Shown here one piece after another: positions 35,402 to 43,874 of a stretch of DNA of 64,000 nucleotides (position 1 is the first letter of the stretch; every line of letters starts with the position of its first letter). Source of the stretch: CAZLFA01 sp964558665 (GTDB lineage Bacteria > Desulfobacterota > Syntrophia > Syntrophales > PHBD01); NCBI GenBank assembly GCA_964558665.1, contig CAZLFA010000004.1, positions 55,280 to 119,279 of the forward strand. Direction: 5' to 3'. Position numbers and translations under genes: made by a program. The notes under the pieces were generated by a model, which was not told where the DNA came from, did no database searches, and was given only the letters and a program-made list of their open reading frames with translations.

Positions 35402-36061
35402 ATGATTTGGGATAGTTTTGAATGCACAATGGTGCGGCCGGAAGACATGGACAGGCTGTGGTCCTGCGGCTTCAGGCACTTCGGTACAACCTTTTTCCGC
35501 TATAACGCCGGCACCCACGATAACATGCTCTGCGATGTAATCCCGCTGAGAATCAATCTCAGGAAGTTCAGGCACTCGCAGAGCCAGAAAAGGATCGAGA
35601 GAAGAAACCGCGACATCGAGGTGAAGATTGCCAAAGCCACCCTGGATCACGAAAAGCAGCGCCTGTTCGACATCCACAAGATGCGCTTCAGAGAGAACAT
35701 CCCTGATTCGCTCCATAACTTCTTTTCCTTTTATCCGGCCAGGGTACCGTGTGAGGCAATCGAATTCGACCTTTTCGACAAAGACAGGCTGATAGGTGTG
35801 GGTTATCTGGACCTGGGGAAGACATCCACCTCAAGCGTCTACACATTCTTTGACCCGTCCTATGGCAGGAGAAGTTTAGGGATATATGTTATTCTTCTTG
35901 AAATCAGATATTCATTGGACAACGGTTATAATTATCTCTATCCCGGCTATGCATATAAACAACCCTCTTTTTACGACTATAAAAAGAATTTTTATGGGCT
36001 TGAGTATTTCGACTGGATAAAGGACTGGCATCAGATGGAGAGATCATATTCAGCCAAGTGA
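35402..36061 (+). CDS. Ate1/Bpt-like aminoacyl-tRNA--protein transferase homologue
   Basis: A 219-residue protein with an AAGGGGAG ribosome-binding site 5 bases before the ATG. The N-terminal part has the family's CGFRHFGTTFFRYN segment, and VIPLRINLRKFRHSQSQKRIERRN corresponds to the PLRI-F--S-SQRR stretch of arginyl/leucyl-tRNA-protein transferases. The C-terminal part has IGVGYLDLGKTSTSSVYTFFDPSYGRRSLGIYVILLEIRY and YLYPGYAYK, typical of the GNAT-like catalytic half. Standard members begin with a cysteine-rich CxYL/CxxC region for an iron-sulfur site; that part is mostly missing here. Function as an N-end-rule transferase is therefore uncertain; it could be a divergent acyltransferase of the same fold. 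No clpS is visible in the window. Confidence 0.72.
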   Translation: MIWDSFECTMVRPEDMDRLWSCGFRHFGTTFFRYNAGTHDNMLCDVIPLRINLRKFRHSQSQKRIERRNRDIEVKIAKATLDHEKQRLFDIHKMRFRENIPDSLHNFFSFYPARVPCEAIEFDLFDKDRLIGVGYLDLGKTSTSSVYTFFDPSYGRRSLGIYVILLEIRYSLDNGYNYLYPGYAYKQPSFYDYKKNFYGLEYFDWIKDWHQMERSYSAK

Positions 36062-36073
36062 TAGATTCTCTTT

Positions 36074-37075
36074 CTATCCTCTTTTTGTGATAACATCAAG
36101 AACGCGGCACGAATTTTTATTTCCCAGGTCGCATCCCTTGTTGAAATCATCCAACGCCTTCGCTCGCTCTCCCCTGGCCAGATAACAATGGCCGCGCTGA
36201 TAATATGTCCATCCATTTTTTGGATTAATCTCCAGCGCCCGTGATAGTGAGACAATAGCCTCCGGATAACGTTTATTTTTGCTGTGCAGCCATCCCAGCC
36301 AATTGTGCGCAGCGGCATTTTGCGGCATCACTTCAACTACTTTTGAAAAATCGGCGAAGGCTTCATTGTCCATGTTCTTCTTCACATATGCCATGCCCCG
36401 CCAGTAGTACCCCTGAAAGTTTGACGGCTCATTTGTTATGGCCTTACTGTATTCGGAAATTGCCTTGTCATAGTCCTGCTGCTTAAAGTATCGATGCCCT
36501 GATGCAATAAACTGTCTGTTTTTATCCGGAACATTATTTACAACGCCTGCCCTGCCTTGAATTTTATACTTGTCATCAATCATCAAAGCTCTGTAAATAC
36601 CGGCACGGTCTACGTATTGAGCGGATGTGATTCCCCATTGACCCTGTCTCCTGAGCATTGTTATGTATGCCTTTGTGGAACCGGATTCCCCCTTGACGGA
36701 AAACGCAAGCTTTACTCTACCCTCCCCTCCTGAGATATTAAAGTTGAAAGGCACCCAGGGATCGCATTCGACAATCTTTCCAAAGGACATCTGCAGTTCC
36801 TGATTTTCCCTGATGTATTTCTCCGCCAGCTTGTATGGTTCAGAACCCGTCAGCAGTTCATAAGCGCCAAATAACAAAGATAAAACAATTATTATCAGAA
36901 TAAACGGCAGAACCCTTATTGCCCCGCCCTTTGGTTGGATCGGCTCATAGTCGGGTATATCCGTTCCTGTTTTTTTGTTTAACCTTTCCAGGAGCATCTT
37001 GAGATCTGACAGTCCCGGAGGTTTCAAGTATTGTTCCTGTGATTGATTGGTGCTGCCCGGTCTGCTTGAACTCAT
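36074..37075 (-). CDS. Membrane protein with Coa1-like segment and C-terminal TPR repeats
   Basis: A 333-residue protein started at the ATG at 37075, with GGAGG about 7 bases upstream. A cytoplasmic N-terminus leads to one membrane helix (about 54-74: VLPFILIIIVLSLLFGAYELL). Then comes a domain reminiscent of cytochrome oxidase assembly factor 1 (SEPYKLAEKYIRENQELQMSFGKI, VKLAFSVKGESGSTKAYITM). Three to four TPR units follow from about residue 200 (ASGHRYFKQQDYDKAISEYSKAI, GYYWRGMAYVKKNMDNEAFADFSK, NGWTYYQRGHCYLARGERAKALDDF). Function unassigned. It converges with the Ate1-like gene, 12 bases away. Confidence 0.72.
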   Translation of the reverse strand: MSSSRPGSTNQSQEQYLKPPGLSDLKMLLERLNKKTGTDIPDYEPIQPKGGAIRVLPFILIIIVLSLLFGAYELLTGSEPYKLAEKYIRENQELQMSFGKIVECDPWVPFNFNISGGEGRVKLAFSVKGESGSTKAYITMLRRQGQWGITSAQYVDRAGIYRALMIDDKYKIQGRAGVVNNVPDKNRQFIASGHRYFKQQDYDKAISEYSKAITNEPSNFQGYYWRGMAYVKKNMDNEAFADFSKVVEVMPQNAAAHNWLGWLHSKNKRYPEAIVSLSRALEINPKNGWTYYQRGHCYLARGERAKALDDFNKGCDLGNKNSCRVLDVITKRG

Positions 37076-37199
37076 CACATCCCTCCCGAATTTCGTGGTT
37101 TAATTCACATAATGCTGATAGACAGATTCCACCAGAATCATAAAACAGATTTCAGTTTATTGACGTCTCCCATAGCACGATGTTTCCGTTTGATGCTTT

Positions 37200-38102
37200 C
37201 TAACTGTCCAGGCGATGCAAACCGGCGTTTCTTGCAGCTTGTATTGCTTCCGTATATTCACGCTGAGTAATGCGCCTTCCCATATATTGATGATTATATG
37301 CGTCTCCGCAAGGCCTGTACTGATCCATGATATTGACATATGTGTTTTTTGAGATCTGTTCGGCTATGAATTGCATGATAAACTCTGTGCCAGCCATGGA
37401 ATCAGGCATCACCAGATGGCGTACTAACAATCCCCTTTCAGCCACCCCTTGTTCATTTATGATGAGGTCTCCCACCTGCCTGTGCATTTCCTTCATTGCC
37501 TCTTTTGCAAACAGAGCATAGTCCGGTGCGCGGCATAGCTGTTCCGAATAATTATCATCCCAGAATTTAAAGTCCGGCATATATATATCTATCACACCTT
37601 CCAGAATATTCAGGGTGTCAATATTTTCATAGCCGCCACAGTTATATACAAGAGGCAAATTCAACCCCATGCTTATTGCAATCGGCAGACTCTCGAGGAT
37701 CTGTGCCGTGAAATGAGTGGGGGTTACAAGATTTATATTATGGCATCCCCACTCCTGCAGCCTGATCATTATTTCAGCCAGTTCTTGCGGTTCTATTTCA
37801 TGCCCTTCTTCAAAATGACTGATTTCATAATTCTGGCAGAAGGAACACATCAGATTACAAAGACCGAAAAAAATCGTCCCTGAACCGTGTCTGCCTACAA
37901 GCGGTGCCTCCTCTCCAAAATGTGCATTGAAGCTTGCCAAACGCGCATATCTGCCTGCTCTGCAAAACCCCTTCTCACCTGAGAATCTGTTTACATGACA
38001 CTGACGCGGACACATGGAGCAATTTCCAAGAAGATCAACTGCATGATCAATTCGCTTCTTTAGATTTCCTTCTCTTGACAATTTGAGATATGAAGGTTCC
38101 AC
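37200..38102 (-). CDS. Radical SAM protein, pyruvate formate-lyase-activase-like
   Basis: A 300-residue protein with a GTG start. An N-terminal CSMCPRQC cluster is followed by the radical SAM motif CNLMCSFCQNYEISH, then VTPTHFTAQILESLPIA, YNCGGYENIDTL, DIYMPDFKFWDDNYSEQLC and RHLVMPDSMAGTEFIM. This matches the COG1313-type uncharacterised radical SAM proteins (often named PflX-like). The protein that it activates or modifies is unknown; no glycyl radical enzyme is adjacent. queC lies 22 bases upstream on the same strand. Confidence 0.82.
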   Translation of the reverse strand: MEPSYLKLSREGNLKKRIDHAVDLLGNCSMCPRQCHVNRFSGEKGFCRAGRYARLASFNAHFGEEAPLVGRHGSGTIFFGLCNLMCSFCQNYEISHFEEGHEIEPQELAEIMIRLQEWGCHNINLVTPTHFTAQILESLPIAISMGLNLPLVYNCGGYENIDTLNILEGVIDIYMPDFKFWDDNYSEQLCRAPDYALFAKEAMKEMHRQVGDLIINEQGVAERGLLVRHLVMPDSMAGTEFIMQFIAEQISKNTYVNIMDQYRPCGDAYNHQYMGRRITQREYTEAIQAARNAGLHRLDS

Positions 38103-38124
38103 AATTATCCAACAAGCCTGGTTT

Positions 38125-38820
38125 TCACCCTGCGTATATTGTGGGGTCGGATATTCCTGCCTCAGAGAAGCCTTTCTTTCTTAGCAGGCAGCTGTCACAT
38201 TCTCCGCAGGATCTTCCGCTGGAATCGGGATCATAGCAACTATGGGTCATGCCGTAATCGAACCCCAACTCTGCACCGATTTTTATGATTTGAGACTTCT
38301 TCAGATTAATCAGAGGGGTTTGAATTTTAAAATTCATCCTGCCTTCGACTGCGGCTTTTGTGGCAAGGTTTGCCATGCGCTCAAAGGCCTCAATGTATTC
38401 CGGCCGACAGTCAGGATAACCGCTATAGTCAAGGGCGTTTACGCCTATATATATCTCTTCGATGCCCATTACTTCCGCCCATGCCAGTGCATATGACAGG
38501 AATACTGTATTCCGGGCCGGCACATATGTAATGGGAATGGAATCCTTCTCAATGTCCGCGCCCTTTCTTTTCGGCACTTCAAAACTGCCGGTTAAAGCAG
38601 AACCGCCTATCACAGACATATCAACATTTATAAAAAGATGCTTAATGACGTCGAATTTTTCTGCAATTCGCTTTGCCGCTTCAAGTTCGAAAGCATGGCG
38701 TTGTCCATATTGAAAACTCAATGCGAAGATTTCATATCCCTGCGATTTTATCATGGCCATAATCGTGGCGGAATCAAGGCCGCCGCTCAAAAGTATTATG
38801 GCACTTTTACATTTTTTCAA
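38125..38820 (-). CDS. queC: 7-cyano-7-deazaguanine synthase
   Basis: A 231-residue ATP-dependent enzyme that converts 7-carboxy-7-deazaguanine to preQ0 in queuosine synthesis. The PP-loop is ILLSGGLDSATIMA (residues about 10-23), and the C-terminal zinc site is CGECDSCLLRKKGF with an upstream Cys in SCYDPDSSGRSC. The start is a TTG (38820) with GGGGA about 8 bases upstream. Other que genes are not in the window. Confidence 0.95.
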   Translation of the reverse strand: MKKCKSAIILLSGGLDSATIMAMIKSQGYEIFALSFQYGQRHAFELEAAKRIAEKFDVIKHLFINVDMSVIGGSALTGSFEVPKRKGADIEKDSIPITYVPARNTVFLSYALAWAEVMGIEEIYIGVNALDYSGYPDCRPEYIEAFERMANLATKAAVEGRMNFKIQTPLINLKKSQIIKIGAELGFDYGMTHSCYDPDSSGRSCGECDSCLLRKKGFSEAGISDPTIYAG

Positions 38821-38849
38821 AAACAGTCCCCGGTATTGATGGATATGAT

Positions 38850-39908
38850 CTACTTTCCTTTATAGTTCAACGGATCCTTCAACCACTGATCCATAAAATT
38901 TTTCTTATCCAAACATGTTCCCTTTTCCCAGCACGACCTGTAATTTAAATTCAGATTATCTGCTGTATTTATCTGAACCTCGTATGGTCTTTTCTCTTTT
39001 ATGACGTGCATGTAAGTAGTAAATGTTTCCGCAAAATCCTCCCATATGTCTGCAGCGGCATGTATCGTAGGGAAATTGGTATTGTCAAAAACGACTGCAT
39101 AGAGATTTTCTATCTGATCAGAAGATAACCTGGATGCGCCAAACGCATATGAACGTATAAATCTTCTCTGGGGCATCATGTCATCAAAAAGACTTTCAAC
39201 TTTGCCGTCCGACATTTTCCATGAAAGAGTAGTGAAAGGGTACTTGGTTGACACAACGGGAGATGAATTCCATGATGAATGGACCCCGGAAACAACTCCC
39301 AGTGAGTGACCTATTTCATGAAGAAGAATATACCGTATTGCGTTTGCCACTGTGTCATCTGAATCCTTTTCAATAATGACCTTCAGTTCTGTCTGTTTGT
39401 CCTTATCCTGTTTAAAAACACTTCTTTCTTTCCATGTCGCCCATTCATTGGCCCTGCGCTTCAGCAAAACTCCTCTGTCCAATACTATGATGGCATATTT
39501 ATCGACCCCATTTTCATCCGAAACCGCATCCGCAAATCCAGTTCCACCTAAATTATCCACGATAAAAACACCTATTATGCGGTCTTTTGCCAGTTCCCTC
39601 AGCTTTATCGGCAATAATATTTCCAGTTGTTCCAGAGCATCTGAAAACTCTTTAGTGGGCTCGGCGGATTCGGGTTTTTCCTTAAAATCGTACAGTTCAT
39701 TTTCTATATGCAGCTTCTTGATAAGCAGGTTGGGGGCCGCTGACAATCTTTGAGAAAAATTCTTATCCCTCCAATCAAGACCCCAGTATTTTATAGATCT
39801 GGTTTCATGAAAATTTAATTTCTCCCGCAACGAAGCCTTCCCGGTAGTACACGCATTAGATGAAACGCTTATCAGGATAATTAAAAGCAGTTTTAAGTAT
39901 AGGTTCAT
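38850..39908 (-). CDS. Lipoprotein with a HEIGH zinc-metalloprotease motif
   Basis: A 352-residue protein with a lipoprotein signal peptide whose lipobox is SSNAC. The mature part is unlike any family I recognise, except for HEIGH at residues 197-201 (RYILLHEIGHSLGVVSGVH) and a downstream acidic segment WEDFAETFTTYMH (E290, E294) that could supply the third metal ligand, as in gluzincin-type peptidases. Catalytic features are therefore complete in outline: two His, the Glu and a distal Glu. The lipobox indicates anchoring in the inner or outer membrane on the periplasmic side. The neighbouring small exported proteins suggest an envelope function. Confidence 0.68.
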   Translation of the reverse strand: MNLYLKLLLIILISVSSNACTTGKASLREKLNFHETRSIKYWGLDWRDKNFSQRLSAAPNLLIKKLHIENELYDFKEKPESAEPTKEFSDALEQLEILLPIKLRELAKDRIIGVFIVDNLGGTGFADAVSDENGVDKYAIIVLDRGVLLKRRANEWATWKERSVFKQDKDKQTELKVIIEKDSDDTVANAIRYILLHEIGHSLGVVSGVHSSWNSSPVVSTKYPFTTLSWKMSDGKVESLFDDMMPQRRFIRSYAFGASRLSSDQIENLYAVVFDNTNFPTIHAAADIWEDFAETFTTYMHVIKEKRPYEVQINTADNLNLNYRSCWEKGTCLDKKNFMDQWLKDPLNYKGK

Positions 39909-39938
39909 TTATCTTCCCTTTTCTCTTACCATTTATGA

Positions 39939-40235
39939 TTATTTACTTTTCGAGCTCTTTTTTCTCTTTAGCTTGTGCGCTGAACTCTTATGCCTTTTAG
40001 ACATCCCGGTGCCGTATGAAGGTTTTTCAATCAGCGATTTATCCACACTTAAAATTCCATCCGCCGGATTGAGCAGGTATATTTTCAGCATTTGTCCTTC
40101 GAAGACGTGGTGTATAGCAGTAACAGAACCTCCATTTCTGAATATCACGCTGTAAGGTTCTTCTGCTTGCGCATCCATTTTTATAAATATCATCAAAAAT
40201 AGAGCCAGAACTGAACAAAGAATAGATCGTTTCAT
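39939..40235 (-). CDS. Small secreted basic protein
   Basis: A 98-residue protein with an AAGGAGG ribosome-binding site before the ATG. A signal peptide (about residues 1-24, ending MDAQA) is followed by a short beta-rich part (EPYSVIFRNGGSVTAIHHVFEGQMLKIYLLNPADGILSVDK) and a strongly basic tail of about 25 residues. It is probably periplasmic; the tail may bind nucleic acid, peptidoglycan or membrane. No homologous family is recognised. It lies on the same strand just upstream of the metalloprotease lipoprotein, which may form its operon. Confidence 0.6.
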   Translation of the reverse strand: MKRSILCSVLALFLMIFIKMDAQAEEPYSVIFRNGGSVTAIHHVFEGQMLKIYLLNPADGILSVDKSLIEKPSYGTGMSKRHKSSAHKLKRKKSSKSK

Positions 40236-40341
40236 GATTACTTACCTCCTTGTCAAGTCTTGATAACAACTATTAGTGAAATGATTCAATGGGTTAATTT
40301 ACCAGATTATTTTATTTTTGTCGATAAATATGCTGTTCGTT

Positions 40342-40506
40342 TTAAGACTCACTGTTCAGGGTTAAAAAAACAAATGAAGTTAAGACGTATATTGAGATTG
40401 CTGTGATCATAACGATCTTGAACCCCCACCCTATAGCCATAATAATTGTCAGAGTTAATATTACAATCAACATGAATGTACATTTAATTTTTGCACTTTT
40501 TCCCAT
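40342..40506 (-). CDS. 54-residue two-helix membrane protein (not in standard small-ORF range)
   Basis: A short minus-strand frame with an ATG at 40504-40506, an AAGGA site about 6 bases upstream and a stop at 40342-40344. The product is very hydrophobic with two predicted membrane segments (about 9-27: CTFMLIVILTLTIIMAIGW; about 31-50: IVMITAISIYVLTSFVFLTL) and short charged ends (MGKSAKIK, NSES). The good ribosome-binding site and even hydrophobic pattern argue for a real gene. It lies in the otherwise empty 450-base gap between the secreted protein gene and the gene at 40686. No function can be assigned. Confidence 0.5.
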   Translation of the reverse strand: MGKSAKIKCTFMLIVILTLTIIMAIGWGFKIVMITAISIYVLTSFVFLTLNSES

Positions 40507-40685
40507 ATCCTTATCCTTGACAGCATAATAGAATGATTCCCTAGAAATAACAAGATGATATTAAACACACACATTTCGTCAACGACGGGCTTAAGAATTC
40601 AACAATAATCCTTGATTCATATGCGCCAACGATATATTACTAACGACATAAAACTGACATAAATGAAAGCCGATGGGATTTATTT

Positions 40686-40934
40686 ATGGGTTCTAAATTA
40701 TGGTGGTTTAAAATCGTGTTCATTGGAACAGCTTCCATATTTTTTTTAATATTTGGCATTAACAGCATGATAGCAGCGTATAAAATGAAAAATGCACTTG
40801 AGTTTGTCATGATTTTTTTCTCATCCAGCCTGATAATACTGGTCAGCCTGGTCGGTATCATTTATCCCGTCTTTCAGATACATGCCTTATACAATCACAA
40901 GAATGAAATCAAAGAGCAAGATGAACAGGTATAA
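40686..40934 (+). CDS. 82-residue two-helix membrane protein
   Basis: A small protein with two membrane segments (about 8-30: FKIVFIGTASIFFLIFGINSMIA; about 40-62: FVMIFFSSSLIILVSLVGIIYP) and a charged C-terminus (HNHKNEIKEQDEQV-like). Its last 14 bases overlap the start of the M16 peptidase gene. No clear ribosome-binding site and no known family; real but unassigned, with moderate confidence. Confidence 0.5.
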   Translation: MGSKLWWFKIVFIGTASIFFLIFGINSMIAAYKMKNALEFVMIFFSSSLIILVSLVGIIYPVFQIHALYNHKNEIKEQDEQV

Positions 40935-42444
40935 ACTTCCTCCGGTTCTGATTACCTTGTTAGCAATTATCTTCCTGGCGTTTACTGATGCCGGCAATTG
41001 TTATGACCTGGAAAAAAATGTTAAAACCTATACCCTCAGAAACGGCATTCGTGTCCTGCTGCTCGAAAGACACATGAGTCCGACGGTGTCTTTTTATATC
41101 CGACAGCGTGTCGGATCTGCCGACGAACCGGTGGGTAAAACAGGTATGGCTCACTTCCTGGAACATATGATGTTTAAGGGAACAAAAACCATCGGCACCA
41201 AAAACTATTCCGAAGAAAAAATTATATTGAAAAAAATAAGTGAGGCTGGAAACGCCCTGGATTTTGAGGCAAGAAAAGGAATACATGCCGACAGATCAAA
41301 ATTGGATAAGCTTTCATCTGAACTTGACACACTTCAAAAGGAGCATAACAGGCTTATACTCTCAAATGAAATAAACAGATTATATACGGAAAATGGAGGA
41401 CTGGATATGAACGCCTCCACAAGTCAGGATATGACAACTTTTCACGTCAGCCTTCCATCAGACAAAATCGAGCTTTGGGCAAATATCGAGGCCGACCGCA
41501 TAATAAACCCGATATTCAGAGAGTTTTATACTGAACGAAAGGTTGTTATGGAAGAAAGAAGGCAGAGGATTGAATCCGTACCGGATGGAAAACTCATGGA
41601 GACATTTTACTCACTGTCATTCACGAAACATCCCTACGGCAGACCCGTCCTTGGATTGTCATCGGATGTGCCTTTCATCAGTATGGATGATTTATATAAT
41701 TTTCAAAAGATAACCTCAGACCCCGAGAAGACTGTCATTGCTGTAGTAGGCGATATTAACCCTAAGACCACAATGAAAATTATAAACAAATATTTTGCGA
41801 TAATACCCAGAAGGAAATATCCGCCCGTTATAATTAATGCAGAACCGAAACAGATTCATGAAAGACGCCTGGAGTTATTTTTTGATTCAAATCCCAGAAT
41901 CATTATGGGTTATCATAAACCGAGCGCCCCTTCCATGGACGATTATGTATTTGACATTATAGAAAACATCCTGGGAAGAGGTAGAACCTCACGGTTGTAC
42001 AAAGAATTGATACAAACGAAAAGAATCGCCGAATCTGTTTCCACTTATGCCGGATCACCCGGGGCACGTTTTTCAAATCTATTTATGGTTTATGCCACTC
42101 CCCGCCATCCTCATACTCTGTGTGATATAGAAAAAGCCGTCAATGATGAGATTAACAAGATTAAAAATATACCTGTATCGGATCAGGAGATACAGCGGGT
42201 AAAAAAACAATTGAAAGCTGATTTCATCCGTAGCCTGGCTACGAATTCAGGAATTGCCGGCAGCTTATCCTATTACGAAGCCCTGCTGGGTGACTACCGC
42301 TACATATCACGGTATAACAAAGTAATAGAGAAGATCACGCCGGCCGATGTATTGAGAGTTGCCGGTATCTATCTCAATAATTCAAACAGGACGGTTGTTA
42401 GACTGACAAAAACGGCCGCGGCTCAGGGGAGCAAAACCAAGTGA
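40921..42444 (+). CDS. M16 family zinc peptidase (active-type subunit)
   Basis: A 507-residue exported protein. A signal peptide (about 1-26) is followed by a pitrilysin-type N-terminal domain with the inverted zinc motif HFLEH at residues 78-82 (in GMAHFLEHMMFKGTKT), the downstream acidic ligand region and an R/Y-containing C-terminal domain. Peptidases of this family cleave peptides in the periplasm. An unusual insertion rich in Lys and Glu follows the zinc site (about 95-160). In-frame ATG codons lie at 40903 and 40921; I chose the second because of the GAG stretch before it. The next gene encodes a non-catalytic relative and overlaps by 4 bases. Confidence 0.85.
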   Translation: MNRYKLPPVLITLLAIIFLAFTDAGNCYDLEKNVKTYTLRNGIRVLLLERHMSPTVSFYIRQRVGSADEPVGKTGMAHFLEHMMFKGTKTIGTKNYSEEKIILKKISEAGNALDFEARKGIHADRSKLDKLSSELDTLQKEHNRLILSNEINRLYTENGGLDMNASTSQDMTTFHVSLPSDKIELWANIEADRIINPIFREFYTERKVVMEERRQRIESVPDGKLMETFYSLSFTKHPYGRPVLGLSSDVPFISMDDLYNFQKITSDPEKTVIAVVGDINPKTTMKIINKYFAIIPRRKYPPVIINAEPKQIHERRLELFFDSNPRIIMGYHKPSAPSMDDYVFDIIENILGRGRTSRLYKELIQTKRIAESVSTYAGSPGARFSNLFMVYATPRHPHTLCDIEKAVNDEINKIKNIPVSDQEIQRVKKQLKADFIRSLATNSGIAGSLSYYEALLGDYRYISRYNKVIEKITPADVLRVAGIYLNNSNRTVVRLTKTAAAQGSKTK

Positions 42445-43874
42445 AATTGAAAATGGGTATTTTCATATATCTGTTTTTTTGTCTGTCCTTAAACTGCGCA
42501 GATGCGCGGGCTTTCACCGATTGCAGGTTTACTCCGGAAAAAGTGCAGAATAAAACATCCCGCAAACTGGATTTCAAGATTCCGAATGTTCTGAAATCTA
42601 CATTGGATAATGGGATCACTTTATTTACATATTCAGATCATGAAATACCTCTGATTACTGCCAGAATACTTTTAAGAACAGGCTCTTTTTGCGATTTTAA
42701 AAACAAGGAAGGGATTGCCGATATCACGGGCAGACTTGTAAGAACGGGAGGCGTTGTCGGTATTCCCGCAGACTCGGTTGATGAGATGCTCGATCAGTTT
42801 GCAGGTTATTTGGAGTTTTCCGTATCTGCTGACACAACAACGGCAATGCTTTCTGTACTGAAGGATGATTTGGACAAAGGTCTGCTGCTATTTTCAAGAA
42901 TGATCATATCTCCTGCCTTTGAAGAACAAAAACTGCAGATCGCTAAAAGTATCAAGATAGAAGAGCTTAGGAGACTGCCGGATGACCCCTTTCGCCTTGC
43001 CAGGCGGGAATTTAACCGGCAGATGTATAAAGATGATCCGAGAGGCAGATATCCCTCCATCAAGTCAATTGAAGAAATAAAGCGGGAAGATCTGATCCAG
43101 TTCCATAAAAAGTATTTTCGTCCAGAAAACATGGCGATTGCGGTGAGCGGTGACATCACGCATACAGAAGCATTCAAAATGGCAAATAAGTATTTCGGTT
43201 CATGGAAACTTACCGGCGCTACGGATAACCTGCAGCAAATGAGGAATACAAGTAAAGGCGGCGTTTATTTTGTTAAAAAAGCGGTTCCTCAATCTGTCAT
43301 CCTTATTGGATATGATGCGCCGGGCAAGAAGGATTCCTCGTATTTCCCCTTCAGTATCTTTGATTTTATAATTGGAAGCGGCGGTTTCACGTCCAGAATA
43401 TTTCAGAAAGTCAGAACCGATCAAGGGCTTGCATACAGCACAGGCAGTTTTTACAGGGCTGATATCAATTATGGCCAATTCGTTATTTATGCAATTACAA
43501 AATCTTCATCCACTCATGCGGCGCTGCTTCTTCTGCAATCAATTATCAGCGATGCAAATAAAAAGGGTGTAACCGAGGGTGAGATGTCATGGGCGAAAAA
43601 ATCTGTAGATAACGGGTTTCTTTTCTCATTTCTAACGGCCGACCAGATTGCATATCAGCAAATGAAGATCAGCCATGACAAATTACCGTCAGACTATCTG
43701 GCTACATACAGAAAAAATATTTCAAAAGTTGCAGCGAATAGTATTCAAGAAGTTGTTAACAAATACCTTACAAACGACAGTGCAACTTTATTGATTCTTG
43801 GGAATGACGAAGCGTTAAAACAGGTTCGTTCAATATACCCTGATGTAAAGGAGATTGTTTTAAACAATGAATGA
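42441..43874 (+). CDS. M16 family peptidase-like protein, inactive-type subunit
   Basis: A 477-residue exported protein with a GTG start inside the end of the upstream gene (4-base overlap). It is homologous to M16 peptidases (TLDNGITLFTYSDHEIPLITARILLRTGSF; FHKKYFRPENMAIAVSGDITHTEA; GSGGFTSRIFQKVRTDQGLAYST) but the position of the HxxEH zinc motif reads IADIT, so zinc binding is lost. Pairs of an active and an inactive M16 protein form heterodimers in several bacteria and in mitochondria. With the preceding gene it very likely forms such a dimer, the C-terminal half supplying the substrate chamber. Confidence 0.85.
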   Translation: MKLKMGIFIYLFFCLSLNCADARAFTDCRFTPEKVQNKTSRKLDFKIPNVLKSTLDNGITLFTYSDHEIPLITARILLRTGSFCDFKNKEGIADITGRLVRTGGVVGIPADSVDEMLDQFAGYLEFSVSADTTTAMLSVLKDDLDKGLLLFSRMIISPAFEEQKLQIAKSIKIEELRRLPDDPFRLARREFNRQMYKDDPRGRYPSIKSIEEIKREDLIQFHKKYFRPENMAIAVSGDITHTEAFKMANKYFGSWKLTGATDNLQQMRNTSKGGVYFVKKAVPQSVILIGYDAPGKKDSSYFPFSIFDFIIGSGGFTSRIFQKVRTDQGLAYSTGSFYRADINYGQFVIYAITKSSSTHAALLLLQSIISDANKKGVTEGEMSWAKKSVDNGFLFSFLTADQIAYQQMKISHDKLPSDYLATYRKNISKVAANSIQEVVNKYLTNDSATLLILGNDEALKQVRSIYPDVKEIVLNNE

